The notes beneath the pieces were generated by a model. That model saw only the letters and a list, made by a program, of their open reading frames with translations, was not told the DNA's origin and made no database searches. Both the position numbers and the translations under genes were made by a program. From contig JAVHKY010000001.1 in NCBI GenBank assembly GCA_035079385.1, forward strand, positions 8,766,501 through 8,830,500: 64,000 nt of DNA. The letters are read 5' to 3'. Shown here in pieces: positions 11,440 to 22,747 of this stretch. The stretch is from Aspidiotus rigidus (taxonomy: Eukaryota > Arthropoda > Insecta > Hemiptera > Diaspididae). Each line of letters begins with the position of its first letter. The stretch's first letter is position 1.

Positions 11440-11770
11440 AAAGTAGGGTATACAGGTTATAATGTGGCGTTTGTAAGGGCGTTTACATCGGGGAGACTGG
11501 TCGTTAGATTAAAGTTCATGAACACAAGACAGCCTAGGAGAAGGGTAGCGTGGGAGATTCGACATTCGCTGACCATCTGATCAGTAACGGGTACAGCCTT
11601 CGGGACGGTTCAGCAGTGCTTCTCCACAAGGAAAATTCGTACTTTAAAGGCACCGCTCGGAAGTAGATTGAAATAATTCGTCATAAGAATACTGGTAGTA
11701 TCATTGTGCTGAACAGGCATACACTTGACCAGGTGGGGCAAACTTTTCGAGTCAAAAGCCACATGAGTGT
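11440..11770 (+). pseudogene. Penelope-like element, GIY-YIG endonuclease remnant
   Basis: With two in-frame stops (TAG/TAA type) this reads GVYRL.CGVCKGVYIGETGR, then VHEHKTA, STFADHLISNGYSLRDGSAV and IEIIRHKNTGSIIVLNRH. GVYRL and VYIGETGR are the two halves of the GIY-YIG signature; EH and the downstream FADHL are typical of the PLE version. In PLEs this domain follows the reverse transcriptase and nicks the target. The reverse transcriptase is absent, so only the 3' part survives. A hammerhead-like motif lies 280 bp downstream. Confidence 0.75.
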
Positions 11771-12048
11771 TTCAAAATTATTAAGCGGGTCGTACAATAA
11801 TTAGTTTTCCATAACAGTGTTACTTCTGCGCTGTGATTACAAATAATAACAATTTTGTGTATTTTTTGAAATTTCTTCGGCTATCGTTGAGATTACGCGG
11901 GCCGGAGGTCGCCCAGGCCTGCACTAGACGAAGGTCTGATCGAGCTTATTTATGAGTCACAACTCGGTAATTCATTTTTCCTCCCTTTTCTTGAGATTGG
12001 TGACAGCGTTTGCGGTTTTTGCGTAGGTCAGTTACGTTCTTTTTCTCG

Positions 12049-12084
12049 CTGATGATGATTTCTCAACCGAAAGTGCTTTGTGAC
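12049..12084 (+). ncRNA. Hammerhead-ribozyme-like motif (decayed stem II)
   Basis: CTGATGA (12049-12055) is followed by a 12-base stem/loop candidate GATTTCTCAACC and then GAAA (positions about 12069-12072). Restoring one G in stem II would give GGTT/AACC. After GAAA comes GTGCTTTG, allowing a two-base-pair stem III (AG/CU) and a cleavage position after U. It lies just downstream of a PLE endonuclease remnant. Catalysis is not established. Confidence 0.4.
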
Positions 12085-12099
12085 AAATTTTCATTTTGC

Positions 12100-14240
12100 T
12101 GTATTTTGTATTTTTGGAGTACCCCCGTTTCATTGTTTTATATTGGTCTTATGACAAGGGTATTGAATATGCTATATGATTGCATTTTCAATTCCCCTGC
12201 CATAAGACCTATATGAAGCAAGTACCATTAAAACTTTTACTTTACGCGAAACTACGTAAAAATCGGTATTTCCAATGTCGCTGAAAATAAACACCCTCAT
12301 TACAGCGTGAAAAGAGCATAATTAAATCGTCAGCCAGCCCTCTGAAGGTATTTCTAAATTCTGTAAACCCGCTAATCAACGATCTCTTTTCGGGAAGCTT
12401 TTTAATCCTTCAGGAAATTATTACCGAACACAAGGATATCGAAGATGGAAGGGGAAAAGAAAGAAAAGAAAAAAAAAAAAGTTAAAAATGACTCGACTCG
12501 AGTGTAATAAAATGAGGGTTAAAAATTGTCTTCGAAACGCGCGAAACACATCTGCTTCTGGTCGCATTTAATCGATGGCGGGTTGAATTAATTTTTAAGA
12601 CAAATAACGGTGTAATTTAAAGTAAAAACAGCAATATTCTTTTTTCCTGAGACAGGCTGCACGATAACAGCCTTGAGACGTGCTGTTACCCTTACCGGAG
12701 GCCGAGCACGGTAAAGCTGGTTTTAATTAGACGTCATTTAATGTCACGAGTAGCCCTCTTCTGGTTGATTGATACGACACGAAATTACATCGAAATTGAG
12801 CGTCGAAAGACAAAAGGACACGTTGTATTGACATCGATAAGCATGGGAGCGTGACCGAGTGAGCGGTATTTTTCGTGTTGAAGACTATAACTTATATGTC
12901 CGAACGGTCTACCGTCTTCGATTGGGTGGAAGAAAAAGAAAAATAGAATTGAATAGGAAAGGGTCGCCAGAAATAACATGGGCGTAAAAATTTATAGCAT
13001 TTTCAAGGGTTTGTTTAATAACTGGCGCATATACGGCGTCTATACATACATACCTACGTAACAAACACCTTTTCATCGCCCTTGGTGTACTTCGTGTCAG
13101 AAAATATACACTCGCGATGAAGAGTGCGTTAAATTATAGAATTCCTGTTGTCTTCAGGATTAATGATATCGCGAAAATAGGTAAGTGGACACATCATTCC
13201 GAGTGTTGAATAGCTTCGAGGAGCGTTTAGCTTGCGCATTTAATTTTGCTTCTCGGATTTCCTTATTAATTAAAAAGATAACCGAACAAGATGATTCGCG
13301 CGTATCTTTCTTCTTTTTCAAGGTACAAAGAGAGAAGAAAAAAACAACAAGTGTATACGAGATGTTCAGGGGATGGTAAAGACAGATTCCGTGCTTTTTA
13401 AGCGTACGTAAACTAAGCACAACGAAAAAGAGAGCGAAAAAAACGGGACATTCGAGTTAGCATAGTTGAAATACCTAAGTCATGCCGAATAATTTACCAA
13501 ATGAAAAACACTAAGCAAAACCTACAGCGGAAACTAAAAGGGAAACAACGAAATGAAAATAACGAAAAGTCATTCTGTTTGTTGATGTCGCTTACAAAAC
13601 AAAGATACTGTGATTAATGTACCTCTTCTGTCAACCCTTACTTCACGATACCCTCTTCGCGTGCTGGTTCTCTACTACAGCGTTCAACGCATCCCGTCGT
13701 CGAAAGCTCTCGCTACTGTACCATTGCTGCTGACACTCGACGATCGACATGGGCTTATAAATGATTACCAACGATACATGACGCGATGATCTTTTAAAAT
13801 CCCGGAATCAAAGCCAATACACTGTCGTTTAATGATGATGGTGTGGCGTCTCGCAAATACCATTTTTGTTCAACTTTTTCAAACGTAGTCGCGTTTCTAA
13901 AGCACACAACAAGCGATATAAAAGCTTACTACGTTGAAAATTTTTAAAGTTCTTGATATTTTGATAGAACTGTAGCCAGCGATTGGAATATAAACTAGAA
14001 ACAAGTAACCTCGCTAGGGTGGACAAATACTTTACTCATTCACTTGCCACTATTCAAACAGGGATAAAACAAGCATGCAGCTGACGGCTAACCACAAAAA
14101 AATGTTCTGGCGTGGCAAAATAAATGAAAATCATGTATTATGTCTTTTATAAGGTAGCATACTGTTTTGCCTTTGTCATACTTGTTGTGCTTGATCGGGG
14201 ACTACCACCTTCTTGTTCTGCACACGTGAGGGAGCCCCCT
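12100..14240. other. Intergenic, no supported gene
   Basis: No recognisable coding sequence. Contains an A-rich tract near 12465-12482 and assorted purine runs. Short frames on both strands lack domain signatures. Confidence 0.5.
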
Positions 14241-14257
14241 TCTTTGGACTAGTATAA

Positions 14258-14391
14258 ATCTACTTTAGAATATTTCAAGTTGATAGCTTTTGGGGGCTCA
14301 CTCGCTCCACTTTTGGGTTTAGTGATCTACTTTTGGAATATTTCAAGCTAATGGCTTTTGGGGAATACTAGATGTGACGCCACTTTTGGCT
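14258..14391. repeat. Two tandem copies of a 67-bp unit
   Basis: Unit starts ATCTACTTT(A/T)(G)GAATATTTCAAG at 14258 and again at 14325. Both copies continue with AT(A)GCTTTTGGGG and CACTTTTGG. They are diverged by scattered substitutions. Confidence 0.75.
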
Positions 14392-14923
14392 TTATTTCTG
14401 TGCGGCCCCAAGGATCATAGAAATTCTTGATGTTTCGATAAGTTGAATTCACAGTGTACGTAAATATTATTTGAAAATATATTTCGTACATACGGAAAAA
14501 GTACCGTTAGGTTGCATTATTATTGTTCATACGTAAATCACACAAATTCACAAAGCGCGAGTTGTATCAAAGATGATGTATAAATCGTCATATGCTGTCA
14601 AACCAATTATAAGATGTACAATACCCTCTCTTTGCAATGTTTACAAACTTTTAAACCAATCAACCAATAATGTAAATTCTGCCCAAACTGTAAGAAAATT
14701 GACTTCGAGAGTAAAATGTAACTCGCGAATGAATATCTGTCAAGAAGAAGAATACAATTATCATCCAGATTTGTTTTTTTCCATATTTTTATGAACTTGG
14801 TCATTTTTATATAAATAGTATTTCGTGTTCCTGCTTTGAGAAATAATAAGAGGTTGTAAAAAAAGAACAGTCATTTTATTTTTAGATCAAATTATGGGCC
14901 AGATTTGCCAACCAGTTCAATAC

Positions 14924-14953
14924 CATCTCTTCTAAGGTAACACTCTCGTCACA
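14924..14953 (+). repeat. Probable 3' end of a 5' LTR
   Basis: A 30-base segment starting CATCTCTTCTAAGGT and ending TCGTCACA recurs with four changes at 15233-15262. It stops three bases before a tRNA-Lys primer-binding site, exactly where an LTR should end. A TATATAAATA box at about 14808-14818 could be the LTR promoter. The LTR start is not resolved. Confidence 0.55.
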
Positions 14954-14956
14954 AAT

Positions 14957-14974
14957 TGGCGCCCAACGTGGGGC
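14957..14974 (+). other. Primer-binding site, tRNA-Lys type
   Basis: TGGCGCCCAACGTGGGGC is the exact complement of the 3' end of tRNA-Lys (CUU type). It identifies an LTR retroelement remnant in plus orientation. No gag or pol follows; only about 260 bp separate it from the second LTR-end copy, so the internal region has been lost. Confidence 0.75.
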
Positions 14975-15232
14975 TGTTGAAAGTTCATCATTTTATTTAA
15001 TTTCTATGATTTTATTTGTGCAAGGAAACTACTCCCACCTGCAAATTCGCATAATAATCGTTTCAACAGTAAAAAATCTTTCTAACGTGCCACGCTCGAA
15101 ATTTTCATGTAGTTTTGAAGGCCGATGTGCGATAATTCACAAATTGTGAATGACTGAAGTTTGAGAAGATGAAGACCTCCTACAAGAAAATGGCCAACAC
15201 TTATATGCTAATTCATTCGAATTGGCTACAAA

Positions 15233-15262
15233 CATCTCTTCTAAGGTGACACTCTCATTACA
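15233..15262 (+). repeat. Second copy of the LTR end
   Basis: Matches 14924-14953 in 26 of 30 bases and ends with TTACA. It is probably the remains of the 3' LTR of the same deleted retroelement. The hAT element inserted about 40 bp further right. Confidence 0.5.
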
Positions 15263-15301
15263 CTAGACCTATCTGATGACGTCACGATCTAATGACATCA
15301 C

Positions 15302-16306
15302 TAGAGTTAGGATTTCCTTGATACTGCATGTTTTTCTTGGTAACAGCTAGGCTAAATCTGATTGAAAATGTGGACAAATCATGCACGTAGGGGGCTCCCT
15401 GCAAAATTTTATATTGCACGTTTTTGCACGTTTCACGTTTATAGACGTATTCGACATTTTTTAATGATTTGCTCCCTAATTTTGTGGTATTTCGATGGTA
15501 AAACATGAATACCGTTCGCAAAACTGGTCCTGAAAGCTCCAGCTCGCGTTGCGATTTATTGTGAAGTAATGGGGGAACCGCTGCCTCCTAATCCTGTCTT
15601 GACTCGCTGGGGCACTTGGCTAGAAGCAGCGCTCGTTGACAGTGACCATTTTGTGCCGTTCAAAAATGTTGTGGAGAAGTTAGAGGATGACGCCGTTACT
15701 GTCGCAAAGCTCAAATCCATAATGTCCTGTTTCAAAGTTATCCGGGATTTAGCATTCATTAAGACGTACGCCAGTCATTTACCTGCCACAATGACGAAAT
15801 TAGAGGGGAGGAATTTATCATTGGCGGAGCAACTGGAAATCTTGTCGGATGTGATGTTGAACGTAAAATTGCTTCGATGCCGAAGAACAGCGGCGACGTA
15901 CCTACTCAAAGAAAAATTCAATCATGCTTTCAACAAAAATGTTGGTTTACAGTTCTTACAGGAGGTGAATAAGGGCAACATTCCTGCAAGTATGACTCCT
16001 GAAGAACTCAGTGCACCTATGTTTGCTCCGTTGAATTCAGTCAATGTGGAACGATCATTTCCCCTATTTAAACTTGTTTTGAGCGATCGACGTCACCGTT
16101 TTATTGATACTAATTTAGAGAGAATGGTCATCTTGAATTTTCATGTCCACGTTTTTTTGTAGATAATTTGTAATCGTTTTAATCGGTCTATGTAATTTCA
16201 CTAATTATATTGCACGTTTTCGATTTTTAGTGCACGTTTTTTTGCATTTTTTCATATTTTTATTGCTCGTTTGCCCATTTATTACTGCACGGAAATCCTA
16301 ACTCTA
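15302..16306 (+). mobile_element. hAT-type DNA transposon, internally deleted
   Basis: The ends are perfect 16-bp inverted repeats (TAGAGTTAGGATTTCC at 15302-15317 and its complement at 16291-16306). They are flanked by an exact 8-bp direct repeat GACATCAC (15294-15301 and 16307-16314). Eight-base duplications are the hAT hallmark. The subterminal regions carry clustered TGCACG/GCACGTTTT words (about 15415-15440; 16210-16290) that may be transposase-binding sites. At 1005 bp the element is too short for a full transposase, and only the C-terminal part is encoded. Confidence 0.92.
15569..16162 (+). pseudogene. hAT transposase, C-terminal part
   Basis: An ATG at 15569 opens 197 codons. PNPVLTRWGTWLEAAL near the start resembles the TRW-SWL segment of hAT transposases. 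PLNSVNVERSFPLFKLVLSD, about 45 residues from the end, is the conserved hAT dimerisation region (usually NSVNVERSFS). The N-terminal DNA-binding domain and the first catalytic acidic residues are missing, because the element is internally deleted. The frame itself is intact, so a short protein could be made; it could not transpose but might interfere with a full-length enzyme. Confidence 0.75.
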
Positions 16307-16400
16307 GACATCACAATCTGATGACGATACAAATATTAGACCTACAGACAGGCTCACACTAACAAAGCTCAATACTTTTTATACCGGGATACCAATACCA

Positions 16401-18600
16401 AACTAAGCATTGCTTACAGAATATATGGTTCAGCATTGCTTAGGGAATACGTGGTTCAGCGTTGTTTAGAGAATAAGTGGCTAGGCATTGCTTATGGAAT
16501 ACGTGGCTCACCAAAATACAATTCAGCATTGCTTACAAAATATGAGGTTAAGCATTGCTCATGGAATATTTGGTTCAGCAAACATATGGTTCAGCATTGC
16601 TTATGGAATATGTGGTTCGCAATTCTTATGGAATATGTGGTTCAACAAATACATGTTTCAGCATTGCTTACGGAATATGTGGTTCAGCATTGCTTATGGA
16701 ATATATGGTTCAGCAATTCTTATGGAATATGTGGTTCACCAAATATACAGTTCAGCATTACTTATGGAATATGTGGTTCACCAAACATATGGTTCAGCAT
16801 TGCTTATGGAATATGGGGTTCACCAAGTATTATGGTTCAGCGTTGCTTACAGATATGTGGTCCAGCATTGCTTATGGAATATGTGGTTCACCAAATACAC
16901 GTTTCAGCATTGCTTATAGAATGTGTGGTTCAGCATTGTTTATGGAATATGTTGTTCACCAAATATATAGTTCAGCATTGTTTACAGAATATATGGTTCA
17001 GCATTGCTTATGGAATATGTGGTTCACCAAATATACGTTTCAGCATTGCTTAGGGAATATGTGGTTCAGCGTTGTTTAGAGAATAAGTGGCTAGGCATTG
17101 CTTATGGGATATGTGGTTCACTAAAAATACCGTTCAGCATTGCTTATGGAATGTGTGGTTCACCAAATACACGTTTCAGCATTGCTTACGGAATATGTGG
17201 TTCACCAAATATACAGTTCAGCATTGTTTACAGAATATATGTTTCAGCATTGCATACAGAATATGTGGTTCACCATTGCTTATGGAATATGTAGTTCACC
17301 AAATATACATCAGTACAGCATTGCTTACAGAATATATGGTTCAGCATTGCTCATGGAATATGTGGTTCAGCATTGTTTCTGGAATATGTTGTTCACCAAA
17401 TATACAGTTCAGCATTGCTTACAGAATATATGGTTCAGCATTGCTTATGGAATATGTGGTTCAGCAATACTTATGGAATATGTGGTTCACCAAGCACACG
17501 GTTCAGCGTTGCTTATGGAATATGTAGTTCGCCAAATTTACATCAGTACAGCATTGCTTACAGAATATATGGTTCAGCATTGCATACAGAATATGTGGTT
17601 CAGCATTGTTTATAGAATATGTTGTTCACCAAATATACAGTTCAGCATTGCTCACAGAATACATGGTTCAGCATTGCTTATGGAATATGTGGTTCAGCAA
17701 TTCTTATGGAATATGAGGTTCACCAAATATAAAGTTCAGCATTGCTTACAGAATATGTGGTTCAGCATTGCTCATGGAATATGTGGTTCAGCATTGTTTC
17801 TGGAATATGTTGTTCACCAAATATACAGTTCAGCATTGCTTACAGAATATATGGTTCAGCATTGCTTATGGAATACGTGGTTCAACAATTCTTATGGAAT
17901 ATGTGGTTCACCAAACACACGGTTCAGCGTTGCTTACAGAATATGTGGTTCAGCATTGCTTAAGAACAGAGACCGGATTTCGCGGCAAAATGCCGAAAAA
18001 GTAAAAAATAAATGCCGAAATCGTCGTTTTTGCCGAATTTTACAAGGAAAATGTATAATTTTTAGCATTAAATGACTCAAAAAATACAAAAAATGGTACT
18101 TTTTTCGTTATTGCCGAATAATGCCGAAAACTGAATTTTTAGTGCCGAAAATCTCCATCAAAAATGCCGAAAAATCCGGTCTCTGCTTATGAACAATGAG
18201 GTTCACCAAATATAAAGTTCAGCATTGCTTATGGAATATGTAGTTCGCCAAATTTACATCAGTACAGCATTGCTTACAGAATATATGGTTCAGCATTGCT
18301 CATGGAATATATGGTTCAGCATTGTTTATAGAATATGTTGTTCACCAAATATACAGTTCAGCATTGCTCACAGAATACATGGTTCAGCATTGCTTATGGA
18401 ATATGTGGTTCAGCAATTCTTATGGAATATGAGGTTCACCAAATATAAAGTTCAGCATTGCTTACAGAATATGTGGTTCAGCATTGCTTATGGAATATGT
18501 AGTTTACCAACTATATGGTTCACCATCGCTTAGGGGATGTGTGGTGCAGCATTACTTATGGAATACATGGTTCTGCATTGCTTACAGAACAGATGGTTTC
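16401..18600. repeat. Minisatellite array of GGTTCAGCATTGCTTATGGA-type units
   Basis: About 2.2 kb of imperfect repeats built from a ~26-bp unit (GGTTCAGCATTGCTTATGGA plus ATATGT) and a ~16-bp unit (GGTTCACCAAATATAC). The units combine into larger blocks: a segment at 16441 recurs at 17051 (610 bp apart) and one at 17341 recurs at 17762 (421 bp apart). All three forward frames stay open for long stretches because the units lack stop codons, so the repetitive translations are not genes. A 216-bp MITE interrupts the array. Confidence 0.95.
17970..18185. mobile_element. hAT-type MITE inside the minisatellite
   Basis: 14-bp inverted repeats CAGAGACCGGATTT (17970-17983) and complement (18172-18185) bound 216 bp with repeated AATGCCGAAAA words. 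The flanking 8-bp words are CTTAAGAA and CTTATGAA, matching at seven of eight positions. The CAGAG end and 8-bp duplication are typical of hAT. There is no coding capacity. Confidence 0.88.
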
Positions 18601-18689
18601 ATTATACAAGGTCTGAAAAAGGCTGGAAACCTCATAAAAAGCCTCGAATAAAAGCTACTAGCTTTTGGAACGTTGGTTAGCCCCTTCTT

Positions 18690-19110
18690 AGTTCAGTATA
18701 CTTCATATGGGGTCGGGGCAGATGAAACATGATGGAAAGCTTAGACCTAGTATAGAGGTAAGTAAGCCTTGACTTTGTAAACGGAGGCGTATGGATAATA
18801 TAAGCCTAGTATAACATTAGTATACTGCACTCTCAGTATACAGATAGTGTAAACAGCAAAGAACAAACAGTGTTCCAGAGGCGGGGGGGACATAGAAAGC
18901 GGAGATTAAAGCTAGGTTTTGAAGCCTTTTATTCTAGCATACTGTACAAAATTTTATTGATCTAATATAAGCCTAGTATAAAGCTATACTACAAAGACCT
19001 GCGAGGTTTATACTAGCTAAGATGTAGCCTAGTAGAGGCGTAGACTTGTCTAAGCCTAGTATAAAGGAGTGTAGACCTAGTATAGACCCAGTATAACTTC
19101 AGTACACTGC
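18690..19110. repeat. Dispersed CCTAGTATA word cluster
   Basis: At least six copies of A(G/C)CCTAGTATAA or GACCTAGTATAGA occur over 420 bp, mixed with AGTATACTGCACTC variants. Spacing is irregular, suggesting an old degenerate tandem repeat. Confidence 0.7.
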
Positions 19111-19436
19111 TCTAGTATAAACTGAGCCGGGTGAGCTCGCGGCGTTAACTCGCAGATTTCTGAGGGTACTCGCAGAATTTCAAATTAGGGGTCGGGGCTC
19201 AGTAAAGACATGAAAGATGTCAAAACAGGAAATTTCTCCACCTCGTGGAGAACATGCTGAATCATAAAATTATCGACAGCTGTACGCTAGGCGCTCCATA
19301 CGTTTGTTTCCCGTTTAAGCGTAGTAAACAGTATGTTAGGCTACACTTTATGCCTAGTGTGTGTATGTGTAGCCCAAATTTGATAGCCTACCATGGGAGT
19401 GACGGGCTGAAGTAGGCAAAAATAGAAACAGAGATT

Positions 19437-20210
19437 GTGGACCAGAGCTACTGCCGATTCAATAACAAATTCTACGGTAAAAAAAGAGGACTAGCGATAA
19501 AATCAGTGCTGTCACTAATACTGGCGGAGATATTCATGAATGACATGGGAAGCAAGATATTGAGAGGCAGCGAGTTCAGAAACTCGATCAAATACTGGAA
19601 TAGACACGTAGATGGTGTCTTAATTGAGTAGTCAGGTACTAATGGAGTGGTGGACCAATTGCTTATGGAAACGAATGCGATGAACAAGAATATCAAATTT
19701 ACAGTGAAAATGCTGAGACCAACAACTATTTGGACTTAATATTCATACTAGAGAACAACAGGATACACAGAATACAAAATCTGCAGGAAGCCTACGCAGA
19801 CCAACTCCATCATCCTAACCAACCCAGGCACAAGTTAGCGGTGCTTCAAAACTATTGCTACCGAACAATTTTTTTCCTGAAGAACAATGAAGAGAAGGGG
19901 AAAGAAATTGAGATAGTAAAGCAGACTGCAGCACCTACTGGCTACTGTAGAAGGGTGGTTTTAGGAGTCCTTGGAAAAATGGAAGCAGAGAAGAGACCCA
20001 AGACAGAAGAGTGAGGAAGTACTCCGAGTTTATACCATACATAAAGGAGTACACAAACAAAAACGTAGCACATATAGAACCAATCACGACGCGTACTGTT
20101 GTCGTCAACCAGATCACAATGTTAGACGATAAAAACTTATTTTTGAGACCTTGTTTTTCAATAGCGATACAGCTGATTATGGGTAAATACCCAAAAGTAT
20201 TCTTGTAAGC
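19437..20210 (+). pseudogene. Penelope-like element, reverse transcriptase remnant
   Basis: The first frame reads CRFNNKFYGKKRGLAIKSVL, then LILAEIFMNDM and YWNRHVDGVLIE. This matches the PLE palm (FNxKFYxQxxGLxMGSxLSPxLAxIFM ... YWxRYVDDxL). The catalytic YVDD has become HVDG, so the enzyme is dead. After a stop and a frame change the text continues with NIKFT, NNYLDLIFILENNRIHR and the linker region up to about 20100 (YIKEYTNKNVAHIEP). The GIY-YIG domain is missing. A decayed hammerhead-like motif follows at 20173. Confidence 0.75.
20173..20209 (+). ncRNA. Decayed hammerhead-like motif after the PLE
   Basis: CTGATTATGGGTAAATACCC is followed by AAAAGTATTCTTGTAA. The layout equals the better copy at 32.68 kb, but two invariant core bases are changed (CTGATGA to CTGATTA and GAAA to AAAA). 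Stem II is the best of the three copies (GGGTA/TACCC). Further right, GTACACTTG is also shared with the 32.7 kb copy. Judged inactive. Confidence 0.45.
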
Positions 20211-20379
20211 TGACTGATGAGGTAGAATTGTACACTTGATATCTATTTAATGTATACAAATCTTCAGTGACGTCACAATATGCCTTTCGGTAGGAAACTT
20301 TTTTTTTTTCTTTCTGCATAAGGACTCTTGACTTGCCGAGGCAAAAGCCCCAAAAGTATTGAATCAATTTTCTACGGAT

Positions 20380-22560
20380 CACATATCTTCCAGAGAAATT
20401 GTATTCATTTATACGGAAAATCTATCTATCTCAATATTACGAGTGTATTATGAAAAATTTCGATTATAGACTCTACTAGTGAGTGTGGTCGTTTTTTAAT
20501 GGATATTTTGAGCCATAAAAAAATAATTTATAAGATCTCATATCTCAATTGTTTGAATATAAATTACAATGAATATATTGCCTCGATATGTCAGAAAATT
20601 ACATTCTACAACAGTTCGACACAGAACCAAGTAAATTAGTCAAGTTGAAAAAGATTAATTCCTCGTGCTTTGTTTTTTTTTTTTTCGCTGCATTTTTCAT
20701 CGATCGGTCAGCGAGTTAAGTCATGTCGTTACAAATCCATTACCGCTCCGATCGACCCGGTCTTTCTTACTACGTATGACGCTTTCAACAACAACAGATT
20801 CACTCTAATTAGAATTGCGTTCAATAAAACTTCGGTACGTCGAAACGATAAAGAATGGCTTTCAATTCGCCATGTAACGGTGGCTTTGTACGATTGAAAA
20901 GGAGAAGTGCAAAGTGTACGACTGGGACAGGGCGAGTAAACACGCCAAAAGAAAGATGCTCGGAAGAACGGAAAGTGAAGACGAAGTAATCGAAGAAAAA
21001 AAGAGGAAGAAGAGAAAAAAAAATAGATAGAAGGACAAGAAAAAGTATCGTTCGGTTCGGTTTGTGAAAAGTAATCTAAGTCCGTGTTCAATAAATTATA
21101 TCGGGAGGCATAAATTGCGGAATGCTCACGACTTATTAATTTTTCAGACACCTGTACAGAAAAGGTGAACGGTTTACTTTGATAAATCGTGCCGGATAAG
21201 AGGCTGCATTTGTCACGAATCAGTAATACTCTCGGCCGGTGAACAAATTACGTTGTACGTTGCATTTGAGCCACTTGTGTCACATGAACCGAAACTGCAC
21301 TTAATCACTCGGCAAACGGGTAAAGCGAACGCTTCTCAACTGGACTCTTCTTATTTTACAAGTATATTTCACTCATCGACGCGTCGCATTTCAGGTGTCA
21401 TTAAGGATTCCAGTCACAAATTCCCAAGCTGTACCTGATGGGCCGAGTACAAGAGGCTTTTTTCTTCCATCTTTTCGAATTACCACGCGTGCAACGCAAA
21501 TTAACTGGCAGTATCACGCGGAACTCGCACTAATCAAAATTGTCTTAATATCCGTATATGCCTTGTCCGGTATATCGTTTAATTTTCTAAATTACTCTTC
21601 TTATACGTACGTATTTCATCACGTGTGTAATTTATTACCGTTTCAGGAAATTAACGTACGCCAAGATATTCTATATCTTATCTATATACTTTACAAATAC
21701 GATGCCTTCAGCATGTCCGCGCTCAAAAAAGACACGGTAAGTCACCGGGTACACCTAACGTACCCTGCATATCTAATAGGCAGCGAGATTTGTAATCGTC
21801 TACTAGGAGACATCGACGCATAAAGTTCGGCTCTAGTCCACTCTCATCGACTGCCCGACATGAAATTACTGACCGCACCCTGTGGAATCACGTACTCGCT
21901 TATACTGCACTGTTGACATAGAGTGGAGCAAGCTCTTTGCCATTGTCACGGTCGTCCTGTTTCCGTATCTCCGCGTGTGCTCGTCCAGAATCTCGTTCAT
22001 ACGGTCTACAAATTGATGTACTTATACTCGCTCGAAGTTGCAACACCTCGATCTTGAATGTTGTTCGACACTTCCTATATGGGTTAGATTGCTTGTAAGG
22101 TGCTGTAGAGCTAATTTAATGCAAACATCGAACATTATCGTATACGAGCGTGTGTTCTGGGGAGGCAGGTGGATAATAAAACGTAAGTATTTACGAAAAC
22201 CGCGCTTGTAATTCGCGCGAAAAGTGCTGTAGATCAAGTAATCGTGAGCTGTCGCAGATAGATCTCGTTCATCAATTATTTCGAGCGCGCAGTCCTATAA
22301 ATCATTCCGCGTTTATAGAAACGCTCTTTCTAGTTCGAATCACATTTTTGGTCTTCCAGAAATAAATATAGCGCGCGTGAAAGCGATAATCACTATAGGT
22401 ATCGACGGAACCGATTGAACGGAAGAGGGTAATATAATATACGGATTTAGATTGAGACGACGATCACTAGATGACGTGAAATGTAAAGACAAGGACGAAA
22501 AATGCGGTTTTACTGCACTTCCTAGTTGTTTTCGAGACTTATACACTTAATTTGAAATAA
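20380..22560. other. Intergenic, no supported gene
   Basis: AT-rich sequence with a T-run near 20678-20690. Open frames at 20729-21151 (minus) and 21395-21823 (plus) show no domain or codon pattern that supports a gene. Confidence 0.5.
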
Positions 22561-22747
22561 TGTGGACGAAGAATCGATAAAAGTTGGTGAAAGTATCGAT
22601 CAATATAGCAGGTTACAAGTTGAACTGAAGGTGACTGTGACAAAACTCAGAGCTTCCCGACTGCTGCAAGTTATACAACGAACCCGACTTGACACGTTGC
22701 CTATCTCCCATGAGAACCAGGGAGCTGATTGAAGTTTACAGGGCAAT

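Noticed and set aside
16436..18533. Several overlapping open frames of 60-311 codons with MEYVV/QHCLWNMWF repeats
   Set aside because: They are translations of the minisatellite in all three forward frames; the units simply lack stop codons.
20211..20225. CTGATGAG just after the decayed hammerhead motif
   Set aside because: No GAAA or stem II follows at the right distance.
20320..20365. GCCGAGGCAAAAGCCCCAAA, resembling a hammerhead stem II and core
   Set aside because: CTGATGA is absent and GAAA is AAAA; too degenerate to support.
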